This document shows positions 12,246-23,722 of a stretch of DNA of 64,000 nt, piece by piece. The notes under the pieces were generated by a model, which saw nothing but the letters and a program-made list of their open reading frames with translations, had not been told where the DNA came from and did not search any database. The stretch spans positions 35,378,656-35,442,655 of the forward strand of contig OW388291.1 in the NCBI GenBank assembly GCA_936450465.1, read 5' to 3'. This stretch comes from Gibbula magus. Lineage: Eukaryota > Mollusca > Gastropoda > Trochida > Trochidae. The position numbers and the translations under genes are program-made. Numbering within the stretch: position 1 is the first letter of the stretch; every line of letters starts with the position of its first letter.

Positions 12246-13268
12246 CTATTCCTCCGTCCAGGTAGGTAGTGGGTCTCTGTCAAAAGCAAAGATGCAATCT
12301 TTACTTGTATCGTATGAGAACGCCCTTCCGTCAACGATCAGCTTGTCATGGCGCAGCACTATCTTAGACTTTGTGCCACAGACTTCCCTTGCCCTTTCCA
12401 TGAAGAAATATAGTTTACGACGCTTAACTCTGACATCCTTACTGTAATCTTCTTTGATGAAAACTCTATTAGGTGCCTCAGTCTCGGACTGAGCCTCCCA
12501 GCCTCTTCTGTAATCACGAAAAGCCTGCATCACTTTCAGTTTATGTTTGAATCTACCGAACTGGACACATATTACTCTCGTTGAATCTGCCACTTTTCTA
12601 CCCAGTCGTGATGCACGTTCAATAGGAAACTGGCTATCTTCTGCTGCATCGGCTATATCCAGTTCATTTATGAGAAAGTCTCGTACCTTAGTTTCGGTAT
12701 CAATCCAGGTTTCGCCTCCCTGTTCCTCCAAACCCATGATAATGACGTTATTTCGCTTCGAGGCATCCTCGAGTCTGCTAACTTTTGCTTTCAAGTCTCT
12801 ATTTTCAACTTTTAATGTTTCCACAACGCTAAGTTTTTGTACACAATCATCTAACTGTTTCTCCAGTCTAGAAACGTCAGAACGGATGTTGGCACAGTTA
12901 CGGTCGAATTTGGTTTCCATGCGCTGAAGAGTTACTAGAATATCGTTGATGTTAGACTCGTTCGAGTTACCTCCCTTTTCTTGATTGTAATTTGGAAGTT
13001 TTGATTGTGTAGATTGTTTTTTTGCAGTATCAGAAGCTCTAGTATCAGGGCCTGGGTTGCGTTCAACGGAGCCGCTTATTACAATAAGCATGCAACATAA
13101 AAAGGTCAGCCTTATGAAAAGTCCGATAGGCACAGGTCTCGGTCTGTGGTTTCGAAACATGGCGGACATGCCAGTCACGCTGCCACCAGCAAATAACCCA
13201 ATAACTGCCCTCCATTGCATAATGTGCATCCCCATTTCGCTTGTAACGACGACTAGGAATGCATACAA
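12246..13268 (-). CDS. LINE ORF1: RNA-binding protein with N-terminal 2A-like motif (340 aa)
   Basis: Residues 46-66 are hydrophobic (VPIGLFIRLTFLCCMLIVISG) and run straight into GSVERNPGP (66-74), a 2A-like ribosome-skipping motif. Residues about 105-172 are a heptad-rich coiled coil. Residues about 173-320 resemble the L1 ORF1p RRM and C-terminal domains (NNVIIMGLEEQ, RASRLGRK, VKRRKLYFFMERAREV). By analogy it is a trimeric nucleic-acid-binding chaperone that packages the LINE RNA. If the 2A motif works, the first 73 residues are released as a membrane or secretory leader and the RNA-binding protein starts at Pro74. The usual Asp before V/I-E is Ser here, which may weaken it. The stop (TAG, 12246-12248) is in frame with ORF2. 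Confidence 0.88.
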   Translation of the reverse strand: MYAFLVVVTSEMGMHIMQWRAVIGLFAGGSVTGMSAMFRNHRPRPVPIGLFIRLTFLCCMLIVISGSVERNPGPDTRASDTAKKQSTQSKLPNYNQEKGGNSNESNINDILVTLQRMETKFDRNCANIRSDVSRLEKQLDDCVQKLSVVETLKVENRDLKAKVSRLEDASKRNNVIIMGLEEQGGETWIDTETKVRDFLINELDIADAAEDSQFPIERASRLGRKVADSTRVICVQFGRFKHKLKVMQAFRDYRRGWEAQSETEAPNRVFIKEDYSKDVRVKRRKLYFFMERAREVCGTKSKIVLRHDKLIVDGRAFSYDTSKDCIFAFDRDPLPTWTEE

Positions 13269-13395
13269 AGAAAGTTCAATTTAGTTGAGGCTCTTTGTGT
13301 TAATTTTCATTCAAAAATCGTTGAAAGTTGACGGAGCTCTCGTCGACACGACTTGCCTGCACAGCGCCACCTACCGGAAGTCTATAAAAAAATTA

Positions 13396-14660
13396 ATGGT
13401 ATTATGAAAACGGTGATAAGATCTTGAATGAGGATTGACATTTTTTATTAATAAAGAGCTTAGAACGGGCTTCATCAAACAAGTCAAAGGGAAGTAACTC
13501 CGGCTAAAAGAAGCGTACGTATACTCCACATTCCAGAGTGATAGCTGAATGGGGTACAACAATTGATACACGGGTTGAGCAGGATCTTTTATCCCGTTAT
13601 GTGCAAAGTGTATGGAATTATATTCTGTTACATAAACCATCAAATCTGCACTTATCCTCGGATTGTGGCCTTTGTAATGATAGCAGTCCCTTGTATGTCC
13701 AATCAATTACATACCTAAATATTTGTATTGGTGTTAAACCTTTACAACATATATCCGATGATTGTTCGCTCATGTTCGACTTTCTGAGTGTGCTTTCCAT
13801 TAAAGTGCATTCTAATACTCCTATTTATTGGGTGGCTCATGTATTTTAAGTTGTATTTATCGGTTTTATGAATCTATGAGCTGTGACTGAATAAATAATC
13901 AATGTCAATGTTAAAGGCCTATCACTGATCAATCAGAAATTATTGCGATGGTAAACTATTTTCAGAAAATGCACCCTACACCATGGTCAAGGTCCTGAAG
14001 GTGACGTTGGAAACATGTTATTTTCCTCCATCAATGTCAAGCTTAGAAGGTCAAAGAATATGAAGAGTTACTGTCGGTCAAGTGCCATAACTCTGCAAAC
14101 ATTAACCCGATTGGTCCCAAAACGTACATAATAATAATAATAACACTCTATTGTCCTCAATACAAAGTAAATTGGAAATTCATTTTGTGCTCTGGGCACC
14201 CTATTACCGAAGTTTATCCAAAGCACTGGTAAAGTTTCAGAAACTGAGAAGAGTTGATTTCAAGAACACAGGTACTGTCAGTCGGATATAGGAAAGACAA
14301 GCACTCTAAGGTAAGGGTCATAACTCTGAACATATTCACCCGATTCACCCCAGGATTCCGAAAGCTTGGCCAGTCAAAAACTGTGGTTGGAGTTGATTTC
14401 AGAACACAATTATCCTTTGCGGGACGGACGGACGAAGAGCAACGATCGCGATAGAATTCCGCTATGGTTTCATCCGGGGGTTAAAAACTAAATACAGTTT
14501 TACCGCCCACCATATTTCAAGTTCTAACTTTCCAAGTTCTCTCAGCGAAAACAGTCTAAACCAACGTTAATGCATGGTATAACAGACTATCCTAATAAGC
14601 GCTTAGAAAACCTCCAAAATGCAGCCCTGTCCTAGAGAAATAGAGGACGTTCCCTAATTG
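13396..14660. other. No gene assigned; repeat debris
   Basis: A 103-codon plus frame at 13538-13849 followed by GAATAAATAATCAATGTCAATG looks like a retroelement 3' end but is not assignable. 14060-14460 contains two copies of a repeat with GGTCATAACTCTG and ACCCGATT, ending in GGGACGGACGGACG. Confidence 0.45.
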
Positions 14661-14667
14661 TACATAC

Positions 14668-17600
14668 TTCGTCTTGATCGTACGCCGCCAGATCCTCCTG
14701 GTCCCCCTGGCCCCCCTGGCCCCCCGGAACCTGGTGATCCCCCTCCTCCTGATCCAGCTGCACCTCCTGATCCTGGTGGCCGCTTGCCAAGACTGTTACC
14801 AGCCTCTATCCACTCTTTGAAAAAGTGAAATATACCTTTTTTAGAACCTCCCGAGCACGAGTTCTGAAACAAAGACAATGATGGACGATTAAACCATTAT
14901 CAGATGCATGTGAATGTTGTTGTTTTTTAAACACCTTACATGTAACTATACCGTTTCACAATTAAAAGTTTTCTGCGCGTTTATAAATATAAAATTCGGC
15001 TTTGCGCTTTGCTTAACGATAAAATGTATTTAATAATTGTTTACTTTGCAAATATATTACATAGATAACATTGATTTTAATAATTGGGATATCCGTTGTA
15101 TTACAATGTATAATGAGAGGGAGACATGCACAAAATTTGGTCAATGTTATCGGGTGTTACTGTTAATGTTTTAACATTAACGATTAGTTTAAATTCAAGG
15201 TTTAAGAACATGATAAGTCATTAAATATCATGAGATATATTCAAAGCTATACATACACTCTCAGTCATCTGCATATACAGTTAGAAGGTCGGGATATGTT
15301 TTTACCTATATCTTATTCCATGGTAATTTGATTCAGATAACAATTATGCAGCCATGCAGCTGACACACCTTGTGGATACAGTTGGAGCAGAGAGTGAAGT
15401 TACAGCTGACCCGGAAGCTCTTGTCAGAGGTCATGTGGAAGAACTTGAAGTAGGAACTGATTGCGACACCGGGCATCATGGTGAAACCTTGAGTCTTCTT
15501 GAAGATAACTCCGTCACCGCATCTAGGCAAAACCTCAAGACGTGACAATTATTCAATTTAATAATTCATCTTTATCAAACATGCGATGTTCTAGTCGGGA
15601 TACAATCAGGAGATGTCATATGCAGATATATGTTTATTACAATCTTGAGATATGATATGAGGTCACATCGGTTATGATCATAAATCTGTGACCTGTAAAT
15701 CGACTAGACACTCACATTATGACAGGATCATCAAGCTTAAATATTTTTGCATTGTGAGTAATAGGTCAATGACTATATTACTCAGTAGGTTTGTGGTATA
15801 CATCTGGTGACCCTTTGTGTTTTCAAGTATTGAATATAATGGCGATAGGCAGTGTAGTGGTGTGACGTCACTAGAGGTTTGTAACATTGGTCATTCTTAG
15901 AAAGACTACACCAAATTACACTCAACCGCAAAAGAAAGGACACTAAAGAAAATATAAGATATTTCAATCTACGAGTGATAAATACGACTAAAGTTCAGAT
16001 ACATAATGTCTTCAGAAGCCAACTAAACTAAATAGCACGGCTGCCAGTGCTGTTGCAGGGCGAAAGCTCGTCACACCGTTGTGCCTGTGCAAACCTGCGA
16101 GCTGAAACTAATGAACCACGGGTATTGCTCCATTGAAATTCAGTGTAGCATTGCACCAATACCTTACTGAATGTAAAACAGTTCTCTACGGCAGGCAAAG
16201 ATACCCGGGCGGGATTCGAACCATGAATATCTTAAATTGAAGCCAAAACCACTGGCTATCCGGTCCACGGTTGATTTCGAATTTCGAAATTGTGCAAATG
16301 TCTCTTGGCGCTCTGCAGAACTTGTACTTAATAGGTCATGAATTTGTAATCCTACAAGCAATTCCCTATGCATATTTTAAAAGATATCTCAAATTTCCAG
16401 TTTATATTCTACATACCCAGATCTGATGAGAGCATAGTGATGCCCAGTGCTGTTTCCTATCGCTTCACATGAGACCGGAAATATACTGATGTTCCTCCGC
16501 GTCTCAGCCCATCCTGCAAAATAGGCATATCATAAATGTTTCTATCTCAGATGTGTATGAAGTCCTACCTTTCTACAGAACCTCTGTTACATTACATTGT
16601 TGTCCTGGTTTCCTCATAGCACTATTGCAACACAGGTAACGCATAAATAAAAATAGCGTTTCCTGCTTTAAGGACTGGCCTTGTGTTGTGAGAAGCGTTT
16701 GATAAGATATGAATTAGTAGCTTACCTATGGAGTGGATGATTCATATAACACATGAACCGGGGAAAGATATATAAGGAGTTGGCATCAACATAGCTTTCT
16801 TGAGATAAACTTGAGCAAAATGAGAACGAATATAGGCCAAAAAGGGGGTTGAAGCGCATATATGAGTAATGGTTTATCCAACTTATAAACCAGTGTATCC
16901 ATTAAACAATCGTAATATACCCTGATTCTCTGAGCTCAAGATCTCTCGTATATGGTTATAAATAAGCAACCAATGTAATCAATTCAAACAATATTTGCAA
17001 TTTCCGATGGCTGAGTTCAAATCACGTCATTTCATCGGTTGACAAATTACAAGCAAATATAGAATACAGCGATGAGTAACCAGCCTATATCAAAACGAGA
17101 GTTAAAGGGCTCAATGAGCAATGGTATTGTAGTTGGGTAGTCGATACTTATGTACTGATGGGTCAGGATTATAAACCGTCTCCATCAAGTTTTGAGACAG
17201 TGATGGATTACTACTAAGATCAATTGAAGCGCTAATAAAATAACAACTGAGGCTTTCTGAAAAGCATAACTTATTTCTTGCTTCCCAACAAACCGCTTTT
17301 AAAAATACTTAATGTTTAACTTAACTTAAGTATTAAGAAGTAAGTTTGTTTCTGACAAATGCATGGGACAAAAAATTTTCCTCGTGGTTTTCATGAAAAC
17401 GACAACAAAATCATAGGTCTGAACCTCTTAAAGGCAAAGCTAGAGATTTCATGAAGTTTGATGAAGATGAAGAATTTTAAAATTGCATACACACAACAGG
17501 CACAGTTTCGGGACGATTGGGCAGATGAACATGTACAGAATGACAGTTATAAAAAAAATAATTCTATGCACATTTCATATTACTGACAAACAGATAAACA

Positions 17601-20600
17601 TTTACAAGTTGTTTTTAAAACCCCTTTGCGTTATAAGTACATATTAAGGTTGACAATGTAATCTGTGGTCCAAATATCGTTGAAATCGTTTAAATATATA
17701 CTAAGCTTTGAATAAATCCTCCCTACAAGATTTCTGAAAAATTTTCACTATATTCGTAGGTTGAAATGAACAATTTATAATCAACAGGTTAGACCAAGGC
17801 ATCGGCACATGCTTTTAGGGGATGGCCCCTTTGGCCCTTTATTTGGCCCTTTTTTGGCCCACAGAATATACAAATCTACAATTCAAAATTGTTATTGTCC
17901 AACATTTCAGCTTTCTAGATATTTTTGTACTAGAAAGGAAGATGAAAATAGCTTATCTAGGTATTGACCCCGAATATGGGTTACAGGGTCACCAAATCTA
18001 CAACTTAAGATCCCATTGGTTAAATTTCAACGGACGGACATGCGCCGGACACAATACAAAGCCATAAGCCCATCGGACCCTCCGCGCATAAGAACGAACA
18101 CCAACATATCCAACTCAGGAACAAAGCTATTACCTGTTAGGTTACGGAAGTGTACTTTCAGACGGAGAAACTTGTCCATGGGGACGTTGTCGCCTTTGAT
18201 TGGTCTGCCTAGAACATCTGTAATGAACACTGAGACTTGTTCAGTGGTCAGGTTCCCGTTCATACTCTGTATCTCCCTGGCCGAGTAGTACCTGTAACAC
18301 ACAACATGCAACAATCGATATGTATTGTTTTATATTGCGCAATCTCATTTAAATCAGATCGAGCGTCGATTGAGTACTCCCTCGCAGAGGTCATGTCAGG
18401 TGACCTCACTATGACCTGTCGCCTTCAATAAATTTAGCAAATCAGAGGCCTTCTCAGATATGGCATTGAATGCGGTGTTTCGTATGTCAACTAAAGGCGT
18501 TCCAGTGGTTTTCTAGCCTTGTCGGTGATTGACTGGAATAAAAGGTCACCTAACATGACCTCTATGGTGCAGTTCACGGATCAGAAATGCAGCGAGGTGC
18601 GGGTGTTTCCATCGATCTGATTTAAATTGAATGATTAAAGAATTGGCCAGTTCAGGAAATGTGCATGGCAACGATCCTGAAGCGCACGTAAAATATCTCA
18701 CTGTTCCTGGATGGACGTGTTGCTGCTGCGCTTATCTCCCTTGTCTCCGTAGGTGCAGGTCATGGTGTACCTAGCTTCCCTGTTGATGCTGGAGATCCCT
18801 TCGTCCTCCTCCACCACATTTACTATCACCGTAACCTTGTACACAGACACGCTGTCTTTCTTCTGAAAATTATAATAGTCAGATATTTACATGCAAGCTA
18901 TACATCGCTCACGAAAATATGGGTATTAGCAAGAGTATGTAGGGCGTGTTTCGTTTCGTGTCTATTCGTATTAAAATCAGATAAAGCTTAACCTCTTTAA
19001 TTCGAGTAATCCTCCGCATGGATCCCTTTTCATTACCTTTCTATCTTTCTAAACATCTTCACAATGTCACGACCGTATCGAAAATAGTCCCAACCCTTCT
19101 CACACCGCTGGTAGAGTTTATCTCTATACGGTAACTTACGGTTTCACCTTACCGTGGGAAGATGGGGTTTATAAAAAAATCTTCAATTAAGCATCGAGTT
19201 ACGTTACAGTTACGTTACAGTTACGTTACAGTTACGTTACAGTTACGTTATTTTTTCTCCTGCCAGATTAGAACAATACAAGCAACCTCACCTTGTATAT
19301 ACATTTCTCAGTTATGTTGCCGGTGAAGTAAACAGGAAACGTATGCACGACGTCATCTTCCGTTGTGAAAGTAAACAGGTTGTCTCCCTTGCATAGGACC
19401 TTGACACTGATAGTGAGATCTGACGTCACAGTGAGGGAGGTTTTGTTTCCCACTTCTCCACACACCTGGTCAACTGAGGGAAAGATTGCATTATTGGATT
19501 ACCTGTTTCTTTCAATGGGTATTTAGCTGTTGAAATCTACAGTAACAAGCAATCTAGTTAATATAAACAGCTAGTTTTAACTAGATTGAGTAGAAAAAAA
19601 GTAAATGACATTGCATTTTAATGTATGTTGATGTCAGAACATATAAATGGGTATGTGATATCATTTGTTTATGTTTGTTTTTGTGGAACTTGAATACTTT
19701 TCCATCGTATTCATGTTTATCGATTCTAAGTTTGGAACCTATTCATATTTGAGGAGAACATTTGTGAAAAATAGTAATGACAGTAACAGTAATAAGTTTA
19801 TGTTTATTGAACTTAATTTATGGCACATAGTAATATTTGTGGAATAAAGTAATGTTTGTGGAACAAAGTAATGTTTGTTGTATTTTGTTATTAACATAGT
19901 AATGTTTGTGGAACACACTTATCTTTGTGGAACACAGTTATCTTTGTGGAACACAGTAATGGTTGTGGAACATAGTAATGTTTGTGGAACATAGTTATGT
20001 TTGTGGAGCACACTTATCTTTGTGGAACATAGTGAGTGAGTGAGTGAGTTATTGTTTAACGCCGCCTCGGCAGTATTGCAGCCATTAGCGGCGACTGGAA
20101 CATAGTAATCTTTGTGGAACATAGTAATCTTTGTGGAACATAGTAATCTTTGCGGTAGTAATGTTTGTGGAACACGGTCATGAATGTTTGTGGAACATAG
20201 TAATCTGTGTGGAACATATTAATCTTGGTGGTAGTAATGTTTTTGAAACAGTCATGAATGATTGTGGAAAAGTTCTGGTAGAAATATTTTTGTATCAGTG
20301 TAATGTTCGTTATAGACACAGGTTTATGTGGAAGGTTTGATAATAAATGTCATTCTAAAACCGTCTTATTCCCAACTTTAAGCAAACTTCGCCCTGGAGA
20401 AAATACCTCAGTTTCATATTAAAATTATATATAAAGCACACACAAAATTATCGTTTGTCAAAAGATACAATCAGAGCATAACGGCATGCGCAACATCGTC
20501 TTTCTCAGGCATGAGTTTGACACTCGACAACTACAAACATTTCCAGCAATGCATAACTTACCTCAGTCTATCACAGGTTTAATTAAGTGTGCTACATTTC

Positions 20601-20979
20601 GCCGCCTTTATATGTGAAAAGTTGGCACCGAAAAGGTAATGAAATGCAGCAAAACTGACATTAGCCAGTGATAGAGACTGTCTCGGTCCTGACATTAGCC
20701 AGTGATAGAGACTGCCTCGGTCCTGACTGGCGCGATTATGCCTTCTGGGGGAAGTTTGATAACGGAAAGCGAGACATATCCTTATATATATAGATGATAG
20801 AACAAGTGAAGAGATGTGGTATTAGATTTAGATCTACAATTCTGATGTCATTGGTATCTTCTACACTGTATGTCTGTATGTATACATTGTAATGAAATGT
20901 TTATGAATGTTACAATACCTTCAACGATGTAATCATCTGGCAACTGGGATTCAGGGTTTAATTGGCACACCACTGTAAC
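14668..20979 (-). CDS. Zona pellucida (ZP) domain protein, partial gene, seven exons
   Basis: Minus-strand exons in order are 20979-20919, 19473-19292, 18862-18702, 18291-18134, 16513-16417, 15522-15369 and 14863-14668. Every junction is GT-AG and the phases fit across all six introns (0 in; 1, 0, 2, 1, 2, 0 between exons; 1 out). The product shows ZP-N features (VCGEVGNKTSL, LCKGDNLFTFTTE, NITEKC, YTMTCTYGD). It also shows ZP-C features (FPVSCEAIG, YALIRSGCGDG, SYFKFFHM, VSCNFTLCSNC, SCSGG). A Gly/Pro-rich linker ending in RSRR, a furin-like site as expected just after ZP-C, follows. ZP modules polymerise into extracellular coats, and molluscan egg envelopes use them. No signal-peptide exon was found to the right, so the 5' end is missing. 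The last coding exon was not fixed; the phase-1 donor at 14668 needs one further left, past the inserted LINE. Confidence 0.82.
16028..16275 (-). mobile_element. SINE family 1 copy in an intron of the ZP gene
   Basis: It shares CACACCGTTGTG, GAACCACGGGTATTG and CAGTGTAGCATTGCACC with the other copies. The minus-strand head carries TAGCCAGTGGTTT and GGTTCGAATCCCGCC as A and B boxes. It lies between ZP exons 16417 and 15522. Confidence 0.65.
19200..19252 (+). repeat. 11-bp tandem repeat (AGTTACGTTAC), about five copies
   Basis: Direct reading shows consecutive AGTTACGTTAC units. They lie in a ZP gene intron about 40 bp beyond the donor of the exon at 19292-19473. Confidence 0.9.
19840..20235 (+). 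repeat. Irregular tandem repeat of TTTGTGGAACATAGTAAT-type units
   Basis: Units of about 18-24 bp with the core GTGGAACA(TAGTAAT) recur from 19840 to 20235. They are interrupted by a SINE fragment at 20034-20099. The array is in a ZP gene intron. Confidence 0.8.
20034..20099 (+). mobile_element. Short SINE fragment starting with GTGA repeats
   Basis: GTGAGTGAGTGAGTGAGTTA is followed by GTTTAACGCCGCCTCGGCAG and TTGCAGCCATTAGCGGCGAC. It resembles SINE starts I recall from gastropods (unchecked). It interrupts a tandem array of GTGGAACATAGTAAT units. Confidence 0.55.
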
Positions 20980-21727
20980 CTAGGCAACAGAGACACTCGG
21001 AAATAATAGCGGGTGGAGATAAACAAATACCTTATTTCCTCTAGCATAATTATTAATTACTCCGATCTTATTGAATCGTCGATTGAGAAGACTGTCACTT
21101 GGGCCTGTCGCTTAATTTAACTTACAGGTTTGTTGGATGTTTATAATCCTGAATGTTTACAAATTAGGGGACGGTCTTTTTGTTTAAATCTTCCCGGGTC
21201 AATCTATGTTTGTAGCGTGTCCATGAAAAAAATGAACATTTAGAAAATACTCCATGGCATAAGGAACACCTAACTGCATTACAGTATACGTGCATAACAT
21301 TCCATGACAATATATCCTTTTTATGTTATATAGTAAGTTGTACAGTTTTCGAGTTCACGTTGCTCGCAAAGAAAAAGCATGGACGGAGTCCATGTTAGAG
21401 CTCAATTCTGACAACTTTGTTGTTCCGGGGTATATCTGAGAATATTTACTTACCACCAGGGCCCATATTAGCGTCAAGCAATGAACAAACATATTCGTAT
21501 ATGGCGTCGTCAAATTATCGACTCAAAGCCAGACAACATCGCCAACTTCGAACCAACGCACGTGTGTCACTGGGAGCATGCAAATCCCGTGCAGCGCGTT
21601 GTTGTTCCACATGAAATGTACATAGGTCACGTTATTCATATAGTGATGTGTCACATTACCATTAAACGTTATGATACGAACATGTTTACGCAAAATTTCG
21701 TTTATAGAAGAAAACCATTCCACATGC

Positions 21728-21770
21728 AGTGGCGGATCCAGGAATTTTGAAAGGAGGGACCACCAATGGA
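21728..21770. mobile_element. DNA-transposon end fragment (AGTGGCGGATCCAG type)
   Basis: The stretch CAGTGGCGGATCCAGGAATT has the form of a terminal repeat. Related ends occur at 32895-32912 and, inverted, at 50469-50487 next to a poly-C run. Only ends are seen, with no internal sequence that can be assigned. Confidence 0.4.
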
Positions 21771-21796
21771 AAGGTGAACTCGGTCCCAGGTTCGGA

Positions 21797-21966
21797 CACA
21801 GGAACCTGATATCGTAATTAAAACGTAGATAAAAATAAATAGATAGATAAATACACCCTATACCAAATAGAGTAAAACTACATATACCCTATGTCAAATA
21901 GAGTACTCTATAAAGGCTGTATAGGTTTTTTTACATACGTTTTAATTACGATAAAGAGTTCATGTG
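21797..21966. mobile_element. hAT-like MITE, copy A (170 bp)
   Basis: It has the same terminal sequence family as the element at 37960 (CACAGGAACCTGATATCG...). The flanking 8-mers GGTTCGGA (21789-21796) and GGTTCGAA (21967-21974) match at 7 of 8. It is shorter and more diverged inside. It lies upstream of the mapped ZP gene exons. Confidence 0.72.
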
Positions 21967-22818
21967 GGTTCGAAGCCCGTCAAGAATCGGCAACTTTGTC
22001 TACTGTAGAGATTTTGGCCAACTTTGGTGATCGTTACTAAATGAACTCATAACTTTTACCATGGAACGCATTAAACAGTGCTCTTATGCGAATACAAACT
22101 GTATGAAAGTTAAAAACATACTCGGTGATTGTTGTTATCATTTTAGTGGCACGTTAATACAGAGATAAAAAATGTGGCTTTGATCTTATGCTTGTCATCT
22201 TAAAGTTTGATTAGTAATTATCCACTGGGCAGAAACACAACCAGCACAAAAAGTGTTAGGTGCTTCCGTATGTTGACAGTGTTTGTATCTGAGTATGGTT
22301 TGGTGAGGTAATCTTTAAAATAAATAGTGTACTGGAAGCTGTTTTTCACATCACAGCAACGTAACAATAGGGGAACATGGTCTTGTTTATATTCCATCCA
22401 TCTGTACACACATATATTACATTATCATACAATGGATGGTGTTCTCGGCAAGATAAAGGCAACGGATATTTTCGGTATCCGTTTGGGTCATATACGGATA
22501 AAGATGCAAATTACAGAGGTCAAGTGACGGAACTTCTTTTGAGAATGACGTCACAAGCATTAACATTTCGAACGCCTGTAGAGAAGGTCTGGGTAATTCC
22601 GCTCATGAGGATAAATTCCTCTCGGTTGCTAAACATATGCCATTACAAGCCTGAAGTGTTTTGTCTTCTTGTATAATTAGTAATTACCTCGTTTGAAAAC
22701 GTTGATATACGGTGTCATTTATGAAACCCAATTTAATTCATTGAGTAATAACCGTAACAGTTGAAATAGCGTAATAGCTTCATGTAAATATACATACTTC
22801 ATTTCATACACAGGGTCC

Positions 22819-22959
22819 TGTATTGTCGAAACTAGCGATTACAACGAATATGAAGTCGACGATCCAGCCCCATATACTATTAAAAAAAAGTACTTTTATA
22901 GTATATGGGGCTGGATCGTCGACTTCATATTCGTTGTAATCGCTAGTTTCGACAATACA
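22819..22959. repeat. Perfect 62-bp inverted repeat with 17-nt loop
   Basis: Arms 22819-22880 and 22898-22959 are exact reverse complements on reading. The loop is A/T-rich. A transcript from either strand would fold into a 62-bp duplex. Confidence 0.93.
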
Positions 22960-23578
22960 AGCCACTGTGATTTCATATAGATCTAGATATGCATTAATTT
23001 GAAAATTACAAACAAACATACAGTAGTGCAACGCATATTACGGAAACAATTATTATGATCAAGCAAAACATGTTCATCGCAAGTTGAAAACTACTCATAG
23101 GTAACAAAGGCAGTTTGAGTCACATATACATTTATCGAAAGTCAATCTGCACTGTTCCATAATGTGACTTTTGTAAAGTCGCTGCTTAACATTCAGTTTA
23201 GCTCTCCGTGTCATGGATGAGTCGCCATTTGCAACCGGGCGGAAGGGAAGCAACTCTCGCCCCTTCAAGATGGACTCCCCTACACTCATGATTACACGAA
23301 AGGACGCGAGTTCGAATTCGCTGTCCTCAGCTTAAATATTTTTCATTTGAAAAACGTATTTTAAACATTGAAAATTAAGATCATACCAAAAATAACAATT
23401 ATTTTCTCTGAAAGCATAATTTAGGAGGCGTTATTTTGTGTTATTTTACTGTGAGAATAGCACGCAGTTCATTTGCATATATCAATACGCGTAGTTACAG
23501 TAAAGTTCAACTGTGAAATTAATGTTGTCATGCTGTTTTGCGCAAAATGAATGAAGAATGACATTGTATGATAAAGAA

Positions 23579-23722
23579 GTTATCATGCTCGTGTGTTTTT
23601 GGATGGTAAATATCCTGCATTAGGAATAAACACAATGTATTTAGCTCGCCAAGGCTCGCAAAATACAATGTTTATTCCTAATGCAGGATATTGACCATCC
23701 CAAAACACACTCTCATGATAAC
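23579..23722. repeat. Foldback repeat with 65-bp imperfect arms
   Basis: Arms 23579-23643 (GTTATCATG...) and 23658-23722 (...CATGATAAC) pair with a few mismatches around the loop AGCTCGCCAAGGCT. It is probably a small MITE. No convincing target duplication was found. Confidence 0.8.

Larger units (their letters stand above)
8522..13382 (-). mobile_element. Full-length APE-type non-LTR retrotransposon (LINE), CR1/L2/Jockey-like
   Basis: The minus strand carries ORF1 (13268-12246) and ORF2 (12191-8709), both open over full length. The 3' UTR holds a GGGCCTAAGGCCC hairpin and AATAAA, and ends in a short TGTAATT-type repeat instead of a plain poly(A). A 13-bp direct repeat (TATAAAAAAATTA) stands at 8509-8521 and 13383-13395, consistent with a target-site duplication. 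It implies a 4861-bp element inserted at full length, beginning AGACTTCCGGTAGG on its own strand. The duplication is AT-rich, so chance similarity is possible. Clade assignment rests on motif order and ORF1 type, not a tree. It probably sits in an intron, or just beyond the 3' end, of the ZP gene, which is on the same strand. Confidence 0.88.
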
